Assembly (NCBI GenBank): GCA_963809205.1
Contig: CAWEIS010000003.1
Span: 372,001-436,000 of the forward strand
Source of the DNA: DATLLN01 sp963809205
GTDB taxonomy: Bacteria > Actinomycetota > Thermoleophilia > Gaiellales > JAICJC01
DNA: 64,000 nt
Direction of reading: 5' to 3'
The notes under the pieces were generated by a model, which saw nothing but the letters and a program-made list of their open reading frames with translations, was not told the DNA's origin and did no database searches. A program made the position numbers and the translations under genes. Positions 14,907 to 23,893 of this stretch are shown in pieces. Numbering within the stretch: position 1 is the first letter of the stretch; each line of letters starts with the position of its first letter.

Positions 14907-15933
14907 ATGGACACCGAGCAGCTGACACGCGACGGCCTCGCGGCGATCGAGGGAGCGGCCTCCAGCGCCGAGCTGGAGGACGTGCGGGTCAGCCTGGTCG
15001 GACGGCGTGCGCCGCTGACCCTGGCGCTCCGTGAGCTGGGCTCGTTGCCTCCGGAGGAACGAGGGCCGCGGGGGAAGACGCTGAACTCCGCCCGTGTTGC
15101 CCTGGAGGGCGCGCTCGATCGGCGCGGCCGCGACCTGCACGATGCCGAGCTGGAGCGGTGCCTCCGAGACGACCGGATCGACGTGACGCTGCCCGGCGTC
15201 CCGCTGTACCGCGGCCATGCTCACCTGATCGAGCAGACGACCCGCGACATCCTGGAGGTCTTCGTGGGCCTCGGGTACGAGATCCTCGACGGCCCTGAGG
15301 TCGAGAGCACCTACCTGACGTTCGACGCGCTGAACACCGCTGTCACCCACCCGTCGCGCCAGTGGACGGACACGTTCTATCTCGACGAGTCGACCGTCCT
15401 GCGGACGCACACGTCGCCGATGCAGATCAGGGCGATGCAGTCCGGGCCGCCGCCGGTCTATATGGCCACCGCCGGCCGCTGCTACCGGCGGGACACGCCG
15501 GACGCGACCCACACGGCGATGTTCACGCAGATCGAGGGTCTCGCCGTCGACCGCGGGCTGAGCCTGGCGCACCTCAAGGGGACGCTGCTGGGGTTCGCCC
15601 GCGAGGTGTTCGGCAACGACCGCGAGGTGCGCCTGCGGCCGCACTTCTTCCCCTTCACCGAGCCCTCGGTCGAGGTCGACGTGTCGTGCTTCAACTGCGC
15701 GTCGTGACGGCTCGCCGTGCAGGGTCTGCCGAGCCGAGGGCTGGGTCGAGATCCTGGGCGCCGGCATGGTCGACCCGAACCTGTTCGACCACGTCGAGGG
15801 GTACGACAAGGAGGAGCTGACGGGCTACGCCTGGGGCATGGGCGTCGAGCGGATCGCCGCAGCCCGCCACGCGGTTCCCGACATCCGGATGCTCTGGGAG
15901 AACGATCTGCGGTTCATGGAGCAGTTCGGATGA
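14907..15933 (+). CDS. pheS: Phenylalanyl-tRNA synthetase alpha subunit (frameshifted in this sequence)
   Basis: This is a class II synthetase catalytic subunit that charges tRNA-Phe together with PheT. The first part (14907-15707) has the N-terminal coiled coil, motif 2 (RCYRRDTPDATHTAMFTQIEG) and PSVEVDVSCFNC, then stops at TGA 15705-15707. The rest, from CRVCRAEGWVEILGAGMV through motif 3 (MGVERIAA) to TGA 15931-15933, continues in another frame. Restoring two bases (a GC unit in the GCGCG run near 15696-15701) rejoins them and completes a CxxC-CxxC zinc ribbon. Since pheS is essential and pheT is intact, a sequence error is more likely than a null allele. The end overlaps pheT by ATGA. 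Confidence 0.92.
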
Positions 15934-18281
15934 GGGTGCCGGTCTCGTGGCTGCGCGAGTACGTGTCGTTCGACATGCCCGTGCCCGAGCTCGGTGAGCT
16001 GCTGTCGATGACGGGCACGAAGCTCGAGGCGCTGCACGGCCGCGGCGTACCGGCGGGCAGCGAGCTCTACCGGGTGGGCAAGGTGGTGTCGCGCGAGCAG
16101 CATCCGAACGCCGACCGGCTGTCGCTGTGCATGGTCGACGTCGGCGAGGGCGAGCCCCGCCAGATCGTCTGCGGTGCCCGCAACTTCGAAGCCGGCGCCA
16201 CCGTCGCCGTCGTGTTGCCCGGGGCGACGCTGCCGGGCGGCGTGGTGCTGAAGAAGGCGAAGCTGCGCGGCCTGGAGTCCGACGGCATGATCCTGTCGGA
16301 GCGTGAGCTCGAGCTCTCCCAGGAGCACGAGGGGATCATGTTGCTGCCCGGCGACCTGGCCGCCGGCGCGCCGCTGGCCGACGTGTTCCCGGTGACCGAG
16401 CAGGTGCTGGAGCTGGAGATCACCTCCAACCGGCCGGACTGCCTTGCCGTGTACGGCGTCGCCCGCGAGGTCTCGGCAGTGCTCGACACCGATCTCGCGC
16501 CGCCGCCCGGCACCGAGCCGGAGCCCACGGGCGGGGGCACCGTGGACGACTACGTGAAGGGGCGCATCGACGCCCCCGACCTGTGCCCGCGATGGGCGGG
16601 CAGGGTGTTCACCGACGTCACGGTCGGCCCATCGCCTCCCTGGCTGAAGGCCCGGATCGCGGCGGCCGGCATGCGGTCGATCTCCAACGTCGTCGACATC
16701 ACCAACTACGTGATGCTGACCCTCGGCGAGCCCACCCACGCCTTCGACCTGGACAAGGTGGCCGGACGCGAGATCATCGTCCGGCGGGCGGCCGACGGCG
16801 AGCCCGTGACCACGCTGGACGGCCAGCAGCGCACGCTGGACACCCAGACGCTGGTCATCGCGGATGCCGAGAAGCCATCGGCGATCGCCGGGCTGATGGG
16901 CGCCGAGTGGAGCGAGGTCACCGACTCGACGACCACGGTGCTGATCGAGTGCGCGAACTTCGACGGGCCGGCGACCCAGGCGTCCTCCACCCGGCTGGGG
17001 CTGCGCACGGAGGGCTCGTCCCGCTGGGAGAAGGGCCTCGACCCGTACCTTCCCGACCAGGCGCTGGCGCTGGCCTCCGAGCTGATGGTCTCGCTGTGCG
17101 GCGCCCGGCTCGTTCCCGGCACGCTCGACCTGCACGGCGAACTGCCCGAGCCGCCGCTGGTCGGCCTGCGCCGCGAGCGGCTCGAGCACCTGATCGGCAT
17201 GGAGTACTCCGAGGCGACCGTCGAGCGCGTGCTGACGCGGCTCGGCTATGTGGCCGAGGACCGCCGCTGGCGGGTGCCGACCTGGCGCGCCGGCGATACG
17301 ACCCGCGAGGTCGACCTGATCGAGGAGGTCGCCCGGATCGACGGCGTCTGGAAGGTTCCGACCGTGATGCCGCCGCATGCGGACGCCATCGGCCGCGTGT
17401 CGCCCGACGTGCGCCTGCGTCGTCGCGTGATCGACGTCCTGCTCGGCTGCGGGTTGTCGGAGTCGGCGACGCTGGCGTTCACCGACGAGGGGCTCGCGGA
17501 TCGCCTGCGGCTGGCCGCGGACGACCCCCGGCGCGATCAGCTGCGCGTGGCCAACCCGATGGGTGCCGACCAGGCGCTGCTCCGGTCGCAGCTGTTCCCG
17601 GGCCTGCTCGACTCCGTTCGGCGCAACCTCGACGCCGGGCAGACGCGGATCGCGCTGTTCGAGACCGGCCGCGTCTTCCTGCCGGGCGATGGGGAGCTGC
17701 CCGATCAGCCCGTGCGGGTGGCGGGGGTGCTTGCCGGCGCGGACGCGGACTTCGTCCACATGAAGGGCGTGACCGAGGCGCTGGCGAGTGCGCTGGGGGC
17801 GCCGCTGGGAGTCGGGGCTGCGTCCGAGCCGTTCCTGCACCCCGGCCGCTCGGCACACCTGGGCCGCGCGGGCGTGCTCGGCGAGGTGCACCCGCTGGTG
17901 GCGGAGGCGTGGGGGATCGAGGCGACGGTCTCGCTGTTCGAGATCGACCTGGAGGAACTGCGCGCGGACGAGGTGCCGGTCTACCGCGACGTGCTGACCT
18001 TTCCGCCGGTGCGCCAGGACATCGCCGTGGTCGTCGACGCCGGGACGCCCGCCGGCGAGGTGGTGGCCCACGTCCGCGACTCCGGGGGCGACCTGCTGGC
18101 CACGTGCCGGGTGTTCGACGTCTACGAGGGACCGCAGGTGGGGGAGGGGCGCAAGAGCCTGGCGATCCACCTGGTGTTCCAGGCGCCCGACCGGACGCTC
18201 ACCGATGAAGAGGCCGACGCAGCCCGCGAGCGGATCGTCGACGCTCTCGGCGAGCGCTTCGGCGCGACTCTGCGCGGCTAG
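15930..18281 (+). CDS. pheT: Phenylalanyl-tRNA synthetase beta subunit
   Basis: This is 783 residues, a normal length. Domains in order: the N-terminal B1 core (VPVSWLREYV), an EMAP/tRNA-binding domain around 40-150 (VVSREQHPNADRL, QIVCGARNF), the B3/B4 editing domain around 200-400 (LEITSNRPDCL, TEGSSRWEKGLDP), the B5 domain, the catalytic-like core, and a C-terminal ferredoxin-fold anticodon domain (FPPVRQDIAVVV). It starts at ATG 15930, overlapping the pheS stop (ATGA), as is standard. No interruptions are seen, in contrast with pheS. Confidence 0.96.
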   Translation: MRVPVSWLREYVSFDMPVPELGELLSMTGTKLEALHGRGVPAGSELYRVGKVVSREQHPNADRLSLCMVDVGEGEPRQIVCGARNFEAGATVAVVLPGATLPGGVVLKKAKLRGLESDGMILSERELELSQEHEGIMLLPGDLAAGAPLADVFPVTEQVLELEITSNRPDCLAVYGVAREVSAVLDTDLAPPPGTEPEPTGGGTVDDYVKGRIDAPDLCPRWAGRVFTDVTVGPSPPWLKARIAAAGMRSISNVVDITNYVMLTLGEPTHAFDLDKVAGREIIVRRAADGEPVTTLDGQQRTLDTQTLVIADAEKPSAIAGLMGAEWSEVTDSTTTVLIECANFDGPATQASSTRLGLRTEGSSRWEKGLDPYLPDQALALASELMVSLCGARLVPGTLDLHGELPEPPLVGLRRERLEHLIGMEYSEATVERVLTRLGYVAEDRRWRVPTWRAGDTTREVDLIEEVARIDGVWKVPTVMPPHADAIGRVSPDVRLRRRVIDVLLGCGLSESATLAFTDEGLADRLRLAADDPRRDQLRVANPMGADQALLRSQLFPGLLDSVRRNLDAGQTRIALFETGRVFLPGDGELPDQPVRVAGVLAGADADFVHMKGVTEALASALGAPLGVGAASEPFLHPGRSAHLGRAGVLGEVHPLVAEAWGIEATVSLFEIDLEELRADEVPVYRDVLTFPPVRQDIAVVVDAGTPAGEVVAHVRDSGGDLLATCRVFDVYEGPQVGEGRKSLAIHLVFQAPDRTLTDEEADAARERIVDALGERFGATLRG

Positions 18282-18305
18282 AACCCGTCATCTATGTGCG
18301 CCCCC

Positions 18306-18335
18306 TTGTGTGGTGCGACCCGTCAGGCGGATAAT
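18306..18335 (+). promoter_or_regulatory. Candidate promoter (TTGTGT-18-GATAAT) for a 24-residue peptide
   Basis: The hexamers TTGTGT (18306-18311) and GATAAT (18330-18335) are 18 bp apart. The -10 ends 6 bp before an ATG, so a transcript would start at or next to that ATG, compatible with leaderless translation. Confidence 0.4.
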
Positions 18336-18341
18336 GCGCCG

Positions 18342-18416
18342 ATGATCGTGGCACTCGTCCACCGACTGCGCAAGCGTCTCCAGAAGCTGGTCTCGGGCGC
18401 TAGGTCCGCTCCGTGA
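18342..18416 (+). CDS. Possible 24-residue cationic amphipathic microprotein
   Basis: The frame encodes 24 residues beginning MIVALVHRLRKRLQKLV, with hydrophobic residues on one helical face and Arg/Lys on the other. It sits alone in the gap between pheT and the convergent small gene, and a plausible promoter places the transcript start at its ATG. No homologue is recognised, and short frames arise by chance in such gaps, so this stays tentative. Confidence 0.3.
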   Translation: MIVALVHRLRKRLQKLVSGARSAP

Positions 18417-18427
18417 CTCTGTGACCG

Positions 18428-18754
18428 CTAAAGCGCGCCCTGGGTGGCAACCGGCCGTACATCCGACAGCCCGCGCAGCGGCCGCAGCGTGCCGACCACG
18501 CTCAGCGAGTCGAGGGTGTCCAGCCGTTTGCGGCAAAGCTCCGTCGCCGTGCCGTAGCCGAATGCCCGCGCCGTGCGGAAGCGGAACACGCCGGTGCGCC
18601 AGTCGCGCTGGTGCCACGGGTTGAGCGGCGACAGGACGAGCGCGATCTCCTCGCTGGTCGAGGAGTCGCGGAGCACCAGCTCGAGGTCGATGAACGACCA
18701 GTCCTTCGGCTGCGCCGCGATGATCGCATCCCACTGCTCGACGAGGGTAGCCAC
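18428..18754 (-). CDS. Conserved-looking hypothetical protein, 108 residues
   Basis: This is read from a GTG at 18754. The protein begins MATLVEQWDAIIAAQPKDW and contains two hydrophobic strands (FIDLELVLR, EEIALVLSPL) and an aromatic, basic middle (WHQRDWRTGVFRFRTARAFGYG). The composition is protein-like and the frame is closed close to its ends, but I do not recognise the family. No transmembrane segment or signal peptide is visible. It is divergent from the M29 aminopeptidase gene, 37 bp away, so the two may share a control region. Confidence 0.6.
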   Translation of the reverse strand: MATLVEQWDAIIAAQPKDWSFIDLELVLRDSSTSEEIALVLSPLNPWHQRDWRTGVFRFRTARAFGYGTATELCRKRLDTLDSLSVVGTLRPLRGLSDVRPVATQGAL

Positions 18755-18791
18755 TGCGGCCCGGATCGTACCCAATGTAGGGTTCCGGCCC

Positions 18792-19991
18792 ATGGACCAA
18801 GCGACGCTGGAGCGGCTCGCCGACCTCGCGGTCACGGTCGGCGCGAACGTGCAGCCCGGCCAGATCGTGTGCGTCCACACCGACGTCGAGCGGATCCCGC
18901 TGTCCCGCGCGGTCGCCGATCGCGCGTACCGGGCCGGTGCCCGCCACGTCGAGGTGATGTACGGCGATCCGTGGCTGCAGCGCAGCAGGATCCAGCACGG
19001 CCCCGACGACTCGATCGGCTTCGCGCCGTCGTGGGCGGTCGACCGGATCAGGGAGATGGGCGAGCAGCACGTCGCCACGATCCGCCTGGAGGGCGCCTTC
19101 GACCCGGCGGCGCTGCAGGGGCTGGACGGCGAGCGGCTCGGCCACGACCAGCCGCCGACGCGGCAGGAGATGATCAAGCTGGTCACCGACCGGCTCACGA
19201 ACTGGACGATCGTTCCCGCGCCCACGATGGCATGGGCGCAGGTGGTGCATCCCGACCTCTCGCCGGAGGCCGCCCTGGAGCGGCTGTGGGAGGAGGTCGT
19301 GTTCATCTGCCGCCTCGACCACCCCGATCCCGCGCAGGCCTGGCTCGAGCGCATGTACCGGCTGCGCGAGGTCACGGCGATGCTCGACGAGCGGCGGTTC
19401 TCGGCCATCGCCTTCAAGGGCGACGGCACCGACCTGACGGTCGGCCTGCTGCCCAGCTCGCGATGGCTCGCCGCGTCGTTCTCGCGGTTCGACGGCCTCG
19501 AGCACTACCCGAACATCCCCAGCGAGGAGGTGTTCACCGCACCCGACCCACAGCGGGTTGACGGGCGCGTCAAGGCGACCAAGCCGCTCGACCTGGAGGG
19601 CACGGTGATCGAGGGCCTGCGCGTGCGCTTCGAGGGCGGCAAGGCGGTGGAGATCGACGCCGACCGGGGCGCCGACGTGCTGCGCACCCGCTGCACGCTG
19701 GACGAGGGCGCGTCGCGTCTGGGCGAGCTGGCGCTGGTCGACGGCGAGGGCCGGATCGGCCAACTGGACACCGTGTTCTTCACGACGCTGATCGACGAGA
19801 ACGCCGCCAGCCACCTCGCGCTGGGCAACGCTTACGGGTTCAGCGTCGAGGACGACGCCGACCGGGAGCGCGCGAACTCCAGCGTCATCCACATCGACTT
19901 CATGATCGGCTCGCCCGAGCTCGAGGTCGACGGCGTCGAGCAGGACGGCACGCGGGTGCCGTTGCTGCGCGGCGGCGCATGGCAGATCTGA
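18792..19991 (+). CDS. Aminopeptidase, peptidase family M29 (AmpS/PepS/AmpT type)
   Basis: This is a 399-residue metallo-aminopeptidase that removes N-terminal residues from peptides in the cytoplasm. Family marks are the glutamates in NIPSEEVFTAPD and GELALVDGEGRIG, the His in DENAASHLALGNAY, and the HxD of VIHIDFMIG, which supply the two-metal site. Length equals the family norm. The ATG at 18792 follows a possible -10 (TAGGGT) by 9 bp, suggesting a short or absent 5' leader. It is another peptidase in a window already rich in peptide-degrading enzymes, but it is not linked to the kam operon. Confidence 0.92.
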   Translation: MDQATLERLADLAVTVGANVQPGQIVCVHTDVERIPLSRAVADRAYRAGARHVEVMYGDPWLQRSRIQHGPDDSIGFAPSWAVDRIREMGEQHVATIRLEGAFDPAALQGLDGERLGHDQPPTRQEMIKLVTDRLTNWTIVPAPTMAWAQVVHPDLSPEAALERLWEEVVFICRLDHPDPAQAWLERMYRLREVTAMLDERRFSAIAFKGDGTDLTVGLLPSSRWLAASFSRFDGLEHYPNIPSEEVFTAPDPQRVDGRVKATKPLDLEGTVIEGLRVRFEGGKAVEIDADRGADVLRTRCTLDEGASRLGELALVDGEGRIGQLDTVFFTTLIDENAASHLALGNAYGFSVEDDADRERANSSVIHIDFMIGSPELEVDGVEQDGTRVPLLRGGAWQI

Positions 19992-19997
19992 GCGGAG

Positions 19998-20459
19998 CTA
20001 CGCGGCGCCGGTGCGCATGCGGTGGATCGTCGCGATGATCTCCGCCGGATCCAGATCGTCGTCCTCGTACGTGGCACCGTGGCGCAGCCGCAGCGACGTG
20101 TAGGCCATCAGGTCGCGCATCGAGACGACACCGACCACGTGCCCCTCCTCGTTGACGACGGGCAGGTGGCGGAAGCGGCCGTCGACCATCAGTGCCATCG
20201 CCTGGGCCAGCTCGGTGGTCGGGCCGGCCGTCAGCACATGGCGCGTCATCCGCTCCGAGGACGGTGTGCTCGGGTCGATGCCCTCGCTGACGCAGCGCAG
20301 CAGGTCGCGCTCGGTGATCACGCCGACCAGGTCGTCGCCCGGCGCCAGCACCATCGCGGCTCCGGTGTCGGCCTCGATCATCCGCCGGGCGGCGTCGCCG
20401 ATCGGCGTGGCCGGGGCCACGGACACGATCTGCGTGGACATCACGTCGGTCAGCTGCAT
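19998..20459 (-). CDS. CBS-domain pair protein
   Basis: This is 153 residues with two CBS domains: DVMSTQIVSVAPATPIGDAA...GVITERDLL, and MTRHVLTAGPTTELAQAM...GVVSMRDLM. CBS pairs bind adenine nucleotides or SAM and act as energy or redox sensors. As a stand-alone pair it could bind and regulate a partner enzyme; none is obvious nearby. It is convergent with the aminopeptidase gene (6 bp between stops) and lies 27 bp downstream of the E2 gene on the same strand, so it could be read from the PDH operon. Confidence 0.9.
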   Translation of the reverse strand: MQLTDVMSTQIVSVAPATPIGDAARRMIEADTGAAMVLAPGDDLVGVITERDLLRCVSEGIDPSTPSSERMTRHVLTAGPTTELAQAMALMVDGRFRHLPVVNEEGHVVGVVSMRDLMAYTSLRLRHGATYEDDDLDPAEIIATIHRMRTGAA

Positions 20460-20486
20460 TGATCCACTGTACTGGCGACCCGCTGC

Positions 20487-21794
20487 CTAGGCGAGCAGCA
20501 GCGAGGGCGCCTGCAGGTAGCGCTTGATCGTCTGCAGCAGCCGTGCACCGTCGGCCCCGGAGCACGCGCGATGGTCGCAGGAGAGCGTCACCCGCATGAT
20601 CTGGCGGACGGCGATCTGGCCGTCGACCACCACCGGGCGCGGCGTCGTCGCCCCGACCGCGAGGATCGCCGACTCGGGCGGATTGATGATCGCGGCGAAG
20701 TTGGCGACGTCCAGCATCCCCAGGTTCGACACGGTGAAGGTGCCGCCCTCGATCTCGCGCTGCTTGAGCCGGCCCTCGCGCGCACGCACGGCCAGGTCGC
20801 GGGCCTCGGTCGAGAGCTGCCGCACCGACTTCGTGTCCGCCTCCTTGACGACGGGCACGATCAGGCCGTCGTCGAGCGCCACGGCGATGCCCACGTTGGC
20901 GTGCGCGTGGTAGACGTGCTTGCCGTCGACGTAGGAGCGGTGGGCCTGCGGATGCTCGATCAGAGCGATGGCGCAGGCGCGCACGATCAGGTCGTTGACG
21001 CTCAGCTTCTCGCCGGTGCCGTCGAGCCCGGCGTTCAGCTCCGAGCGCATCTCCATCGCGCGCGTCATGTCGATCTCGGACTCGACGTAGAAGTGGGGGA
21101 CGGTCGACTTGGACTGGCCCATCCGCTGCGCGACCGCCTTCAGCATCGGAGACAGGTCACGCACCTCGTCCTCGGCGGCCGGCCTGGCCGCGGGAGCGGC
21201 CGGAGCGGCCCTCGCCTGCTGGGGTGCGGCCGGTGCCGGGGCGGGCGGTGCGGCGACCCCACCGCCGGCGATCAGCCGCTCCACGTCGGCCTTGACGATC
21301 CGCCCCTCCGGGCCGCTGCCGCGCCCGGCCAGCGGCGCGAGGTCGATGCCTGCCTGGTCGGCCATCTTGCGCGCGATCGGCGACACCTTGAGCGTGGTGC
21401 CGGCCGCCGGCTTGCCGTTGGGGACGGGCTCGGCCTGCGCCGGCTGCTCGGCCGCCTGCCTGGCCTGGGAGGCCGGCTCCGGCTGCTCCTGCGGCTCGTC
21501 GGCCGCGGCCTCGGGCTGCTTCTCGGCCTTGCCGTCCGTCGCGGCGACCTCCTCGCCGGCGTCGCCGACGATCGCGATCGGCGCGCCGAGGTCGGCGGTC
21601 TCGCCGTCGTCGACCAGGATCCGCAGCATCGTGGCGGCGTCGTAGGCCTGGAGCTCCATCAGCGCCTTGTCGGTCTCGATCTCGGCGAGCACGTCGCCCT
21701 CGCTGAAGGAGTCGCCTTCCTTGACCAGCCACCGGCCGATGGTTCCCTGCTCCATCGTGTCCGACAGCCGGGGCATCACCAGTTCCTCGGACAC
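20487..21794 (-). CDS. Dihydrolipoyl acyltransferase (E2) of a 2-oxo acid dehydrogenase complex
   Basis: This is 435 residues with one lipoyl domain (Lys43 in EIETDKALME), a Pro/Ala/Gln-rich linker, a peripheral-subunit-binding domain (KVSPIARKMADQAGIDL) and a catalytic CAT domain ending in SCDHRACSGADGA. E2 passes the acyl group from lipoate to CoA. The catalytic His is present, but the usual HRxxDG motif reads HRACSG, so the conserved Asp is replaced by Ser. A single lipoyl domain and the E1 alpha plus E1 beta partners point to a pyruvate- or branched-chain-type complex. It is the third gene of the operon E1 alpha, E1 beta, E2; the stop of E1 beta lies one base before its start. Confidence 0.93.
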   Translation of the reverse strand: MSEELVMPRLSDTMEQGTIGRWLVKEGDSFSEGDVLAEIETDKALMELQAYDAATMLRILVDDGETADLGAPIAIVGDAGEEVAATDGKAEKQPEAAADEPQEQPEPASQARQAAEQPAQAEPVPNGKPAAGTTLKVSPIARKMADQAGIDLAPLAGRGSGPEGRIVKADVERLIAGGGVAAPPAPAPAAPQQARAAPAAPAARPAAEDEVRDLSPMLKAVAQRMGQSKSTVPHFYVESEIDMTRAMEMRSELNAGLDGTGEKLSVNDLIVRACAIALIEHPQAHRSYVDGKHVYHAHANVGIAVALDDGLIVPVVKEADTKSVRQLSTEARDLAVRAREGRLKQREIEGGTFTVSNLGMLDVANFAAIINPPESAILAVGATTPRPVVVDGQIAVRQIMRVTLSCDHRACSGADGARLLQTIKRYLQAPSLLLA

Positions 21795-21795
21795 G

Positions 21796-22788
21796 TCAGA
21801 GCACCCCGCATTCCTGGAGGAGGCGCCGTGCGGCGGCCTCGATCTTCGCCTCGACCGGCAACGCGGCCAGTTCGAGCGGCTTGGAGTATGGCATGGGCAC
21901 CTCTGCCTGGCCGACCCGAACCACCGGAGCGTCGAGATCGTCGAAGCACAGGTCGTGGATCCGGGCGACCAGCTCGGCGCTGACGCCGTAGGTCGCCCAG
22001 CCCTCCTCGCAGACCAGCGCGCGGTTCGTCTTGCGGACGGAGGCGGCCATCGTCTCCGCGTCCAGCGGCCGGAGCGAGCGGAGGTCGACCACCTCGGCCT
22101 CGACGCCGTCGCGCGACAGGTTGTCGGCCACGCGCAGAGCGCGCTGCACCGTGTAGGAGTGGGCGACGATCGTCAGGTCCTCGCCCTCGCGGACGACGGC
22201 GGCCTCGCCCAGCGGCACCAGCGCCTCGGGGTCGTCCGGCAGCGAGCCGGTGACGTTGTACATCACGAGGTTCTCGCAGAACAGCACCGGGTCGTCGTCC
22301 CGGATCGAGGTCTTCAGCATGCCGTACGCGTCGGCCACCGACGCCGGCGCGACCACCTTGAGCCCGGGGCAGCCCGCAAACCACGCCTCGAGGCTCTGCG
22401 AGTGCTGCGCCGTCAGCTGGGCGCCGGCCCCGCCCGGCGCGCGGATCACCATCGGCACGCCGACCGTGCCGCCGAACATGTACCGCACCTTGGCCGCGTG
22501 GTTGATGACCTGATCCATGGCCACCAGGATGAAGTTGATCGTCATGATCTCGACCACCGGCCGCAGGCCCATCATGGCCGCGCCGACGCCGGCTCCGACG
22601 AAGCCTCCCTCGGAGATCGGGGTCTCCCGGACGCGCTTGGGGCCGTACTTCTGCCATAGCCCGGCGGTCACCTTGTACGAGCCCTCGAAGCGGCCGATCT
22701 CCTCGCCCATCAGGAAGACGCTCTCGTCACGGTCGAGCTCCTCGTCGAGCGCGCGGCGCAGCGCCTCGCGGTAGGTCACGTCGGCCAT
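21796..22788 (-). CDS. 2-oxo acid dehydrogenase E1 component, beta subunit
   Basis: This is a 330-residue transketolase-like subunit. Conserved parts are GEEIGRFEGSYKVTAGL, ETPISEGGFVGAGVGAAM, and the PRPVVE-like MGLRPVVEIMTINF; the C-terminal domain follows at about 200. With the alpha subunit it forms the ThDP active site that decarboxylates a 2-oxo acid and acylates lipoate on E2. It overlaps the end of the E1 alpha gene by 13 nt, indicating coupled translation. Confidence 0.95.
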   Translation of the reverse strand: MADVTYREALRRALDEELDRDESVFLMGEEIGRFEGSYKVTAGLWQKYGPKRVRETPISEGGFVGAGVGAAMMGLRPVVEIMTINFILVAMDQVINHAAKVRYMFGGTVGVPMVIRAPGGAGAQLTAQHSQSLEAWFAGCPGLKVVAPASVADAYGMLKTSIRDDDPVLFCENLVMYNVTGSLPDDPEALVPLGEAAVVREGEDLTIVAHSYTVQRALRVADNLSRDGVEAEVVDLRSLRPLDAETMAASVRKTNRALVCEEGWATYGVSAELVARIHDLCFDDLDAPVVRVGQAEVPMPYSKPLELAALPVEAKIEAAARRLLQECGVL

Positions 22789-23852
22789 GAACGCTCCTCG
22801 CCGCGCTCCCCGAAGGGCGCGCCGGCGCGCATCCGCGCGAACTGCTCGCGCCAGCCGGGATCGCCGTACACGTGCTCGTACAGGCTGTCGACGTCGGGGA
22901 AGGCGGCGGCCAGCGCGTCGTCGATGGCCTCCTTGACCTCGGCTCCGACCTGCTTCCAGATCTCCTCGATGTCGTCCGCGCCCAGCAGCCCGTGCTCGGT
23001 GAGCAGCGCGCCGAACCGCGTGATCGGATCCTTGCGCTTCCAGCCGGAGATCTCCTCGGGCGTCCGGTACACTTTGCCGGCGTCGGCAACGGAGTGGCCG
23101 CGGTGCCGGTAGGTGATCGTCTCCAGCAGCGACGGGCGGCGGTCGTTGCGCGCCTTGGCAAGCAGCCTGGCCACCGCCTCGCGCACGGCCAGCACATCGT
23201 TGCCGTCCACCCGCTCGCCGTGCATGCGGTAGGCGGCGCCGCGCTTGTAGATGTCCGGCTCGGCGGACGCCTGGTCGACCGACGTGCCCATGCCGTACTG
23301 GTTGTTGATCACCTGGAAGACGACGGGGAGCTCCCAGACGGCGGCCAGGTTGAGGGCCTCGTGGAAGGCGCCGGTGTTGGTGGCGCCCTCGCCAAACTGG
23401 CAGAGCACGGCGTCTTGCTGGCCGGTCTGGTCGAGCGCCAGGCCCGCACCGACCGCGATCGGCAGGTGGCCGCCGACGATGCCCCAGCCGCCGAAGAACC
23501 GCCGGCCGGTGTCCAGCAAGTGCATCGATCCGCCGCGGCCGTGGGCGACGCCCGTCTCCTTGCCGAACAGCTCGGCCATCACCGCGGCGGGCTCCGAACC
23601 GACGGCCAGGGCGGTGCCGTGATCGCGGTAACTGGCAAACAGGCAGTCGCCGTCCTCGAGCACGTCGATCGCGCCGACGGTGGCCGCCTCCTCGCCGATG
23701 GCCAGGTGGCAGTAGCCGCCGATCCGGGCGCGCGTGTACTGCTCCTCGGTGCGCTCCTCGAAACGCCGGATCAGGGCCATCGTGCGGAACAGCCGCCGCC
23801 CGGTCTCCACGTCGGGGAGCCCCTGGGGCGTCGTCGTCTCAACCCTCGCCAT
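22776..23852 (-). CDS. 2-oxo acid dehydrogenase E1 component, alpha subunit (PDH/acetoin type)
   Basis: This is a 358-residue ThDP-binding subunit. The ThDP motif begins at GEGATN and ends in INNQYG, and the phosphorylation-loop region TYRHRGHSVADAGKVYR is present. HGRGGSMHL, GGWGIVGGHLPIAVG and YRDHG fit PdhA and AcoA alike. The substrate is most likely pyruvate or acetoin; the neighbouring lipoyl-domain and alpha/beta-hydrolase genes resemble the two halves of AcoC, which keeps acetoin dehydrogenase possible. The gene is divergent from the lipoyl gene, 41 bp apart. Confidence 0.93.
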   Translation of the reverse strand: MARVETTTPQGLPDVETGRRLFRTMALIRRFEERTEEQYTRARIGGYCHLAIGEEAATVGAIDVLEDGDCLFASYRDHGTALAVGSEPAAVMAELFGKETGVAHGRGGSMHLLDTGRRFFGGWGIVGGHLPIAVGAGLALDQTGQQDAVLCQFGEGATNTGAFHEALNLAAVWELPVVFQVINNQYGMGTSVDQASAEPDIYKRGAAYRMHGERVDGNDVLAVREAVARLLAKARNDRRPSLLETITYRHRGHSVADAGKVYRTPEEISGWKRKDPITRFGALLTEHGLLGADDIEEIWKQVGAEVKEAIDDALAAAFPDVDSLYEHVYGDPGWREQFARMRAGAPFGERGEERSWPT

Positions 23853-23879
23853 CGCCTGAACTGTATCCCTAACTTCGGC

Positions 23880-23885
23880 TACGAT
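23880..23885 (+). promoter_or_regulatory. Candidate -10 element (TACGAT) for the lipoyl-domain gene
   Basis: TACGAT ends 8 bp before the ATG at 23894, the same near-leaderless spacing as at pheS and at the FHA-ABC gene. It lies in the 41-bp gap shared with the divergent E1 alpha gene. Confidence 0.45.
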
Positions 23886-23893
23886 CGGCGCCC

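Noticed and set aside
15825..18170. 781-codon open frame antisense to pheT
   Set aside because: It is a GC-driven shadow of pheT, rich in Arg, Gly and Pro with no domain.
18288..19892. 534-codon minus-strand open frame opposite the M29 aminopeptidase
   Set aside because: Shadow of the aminopeptidase gene, which has clear family motifs on the plus strand.
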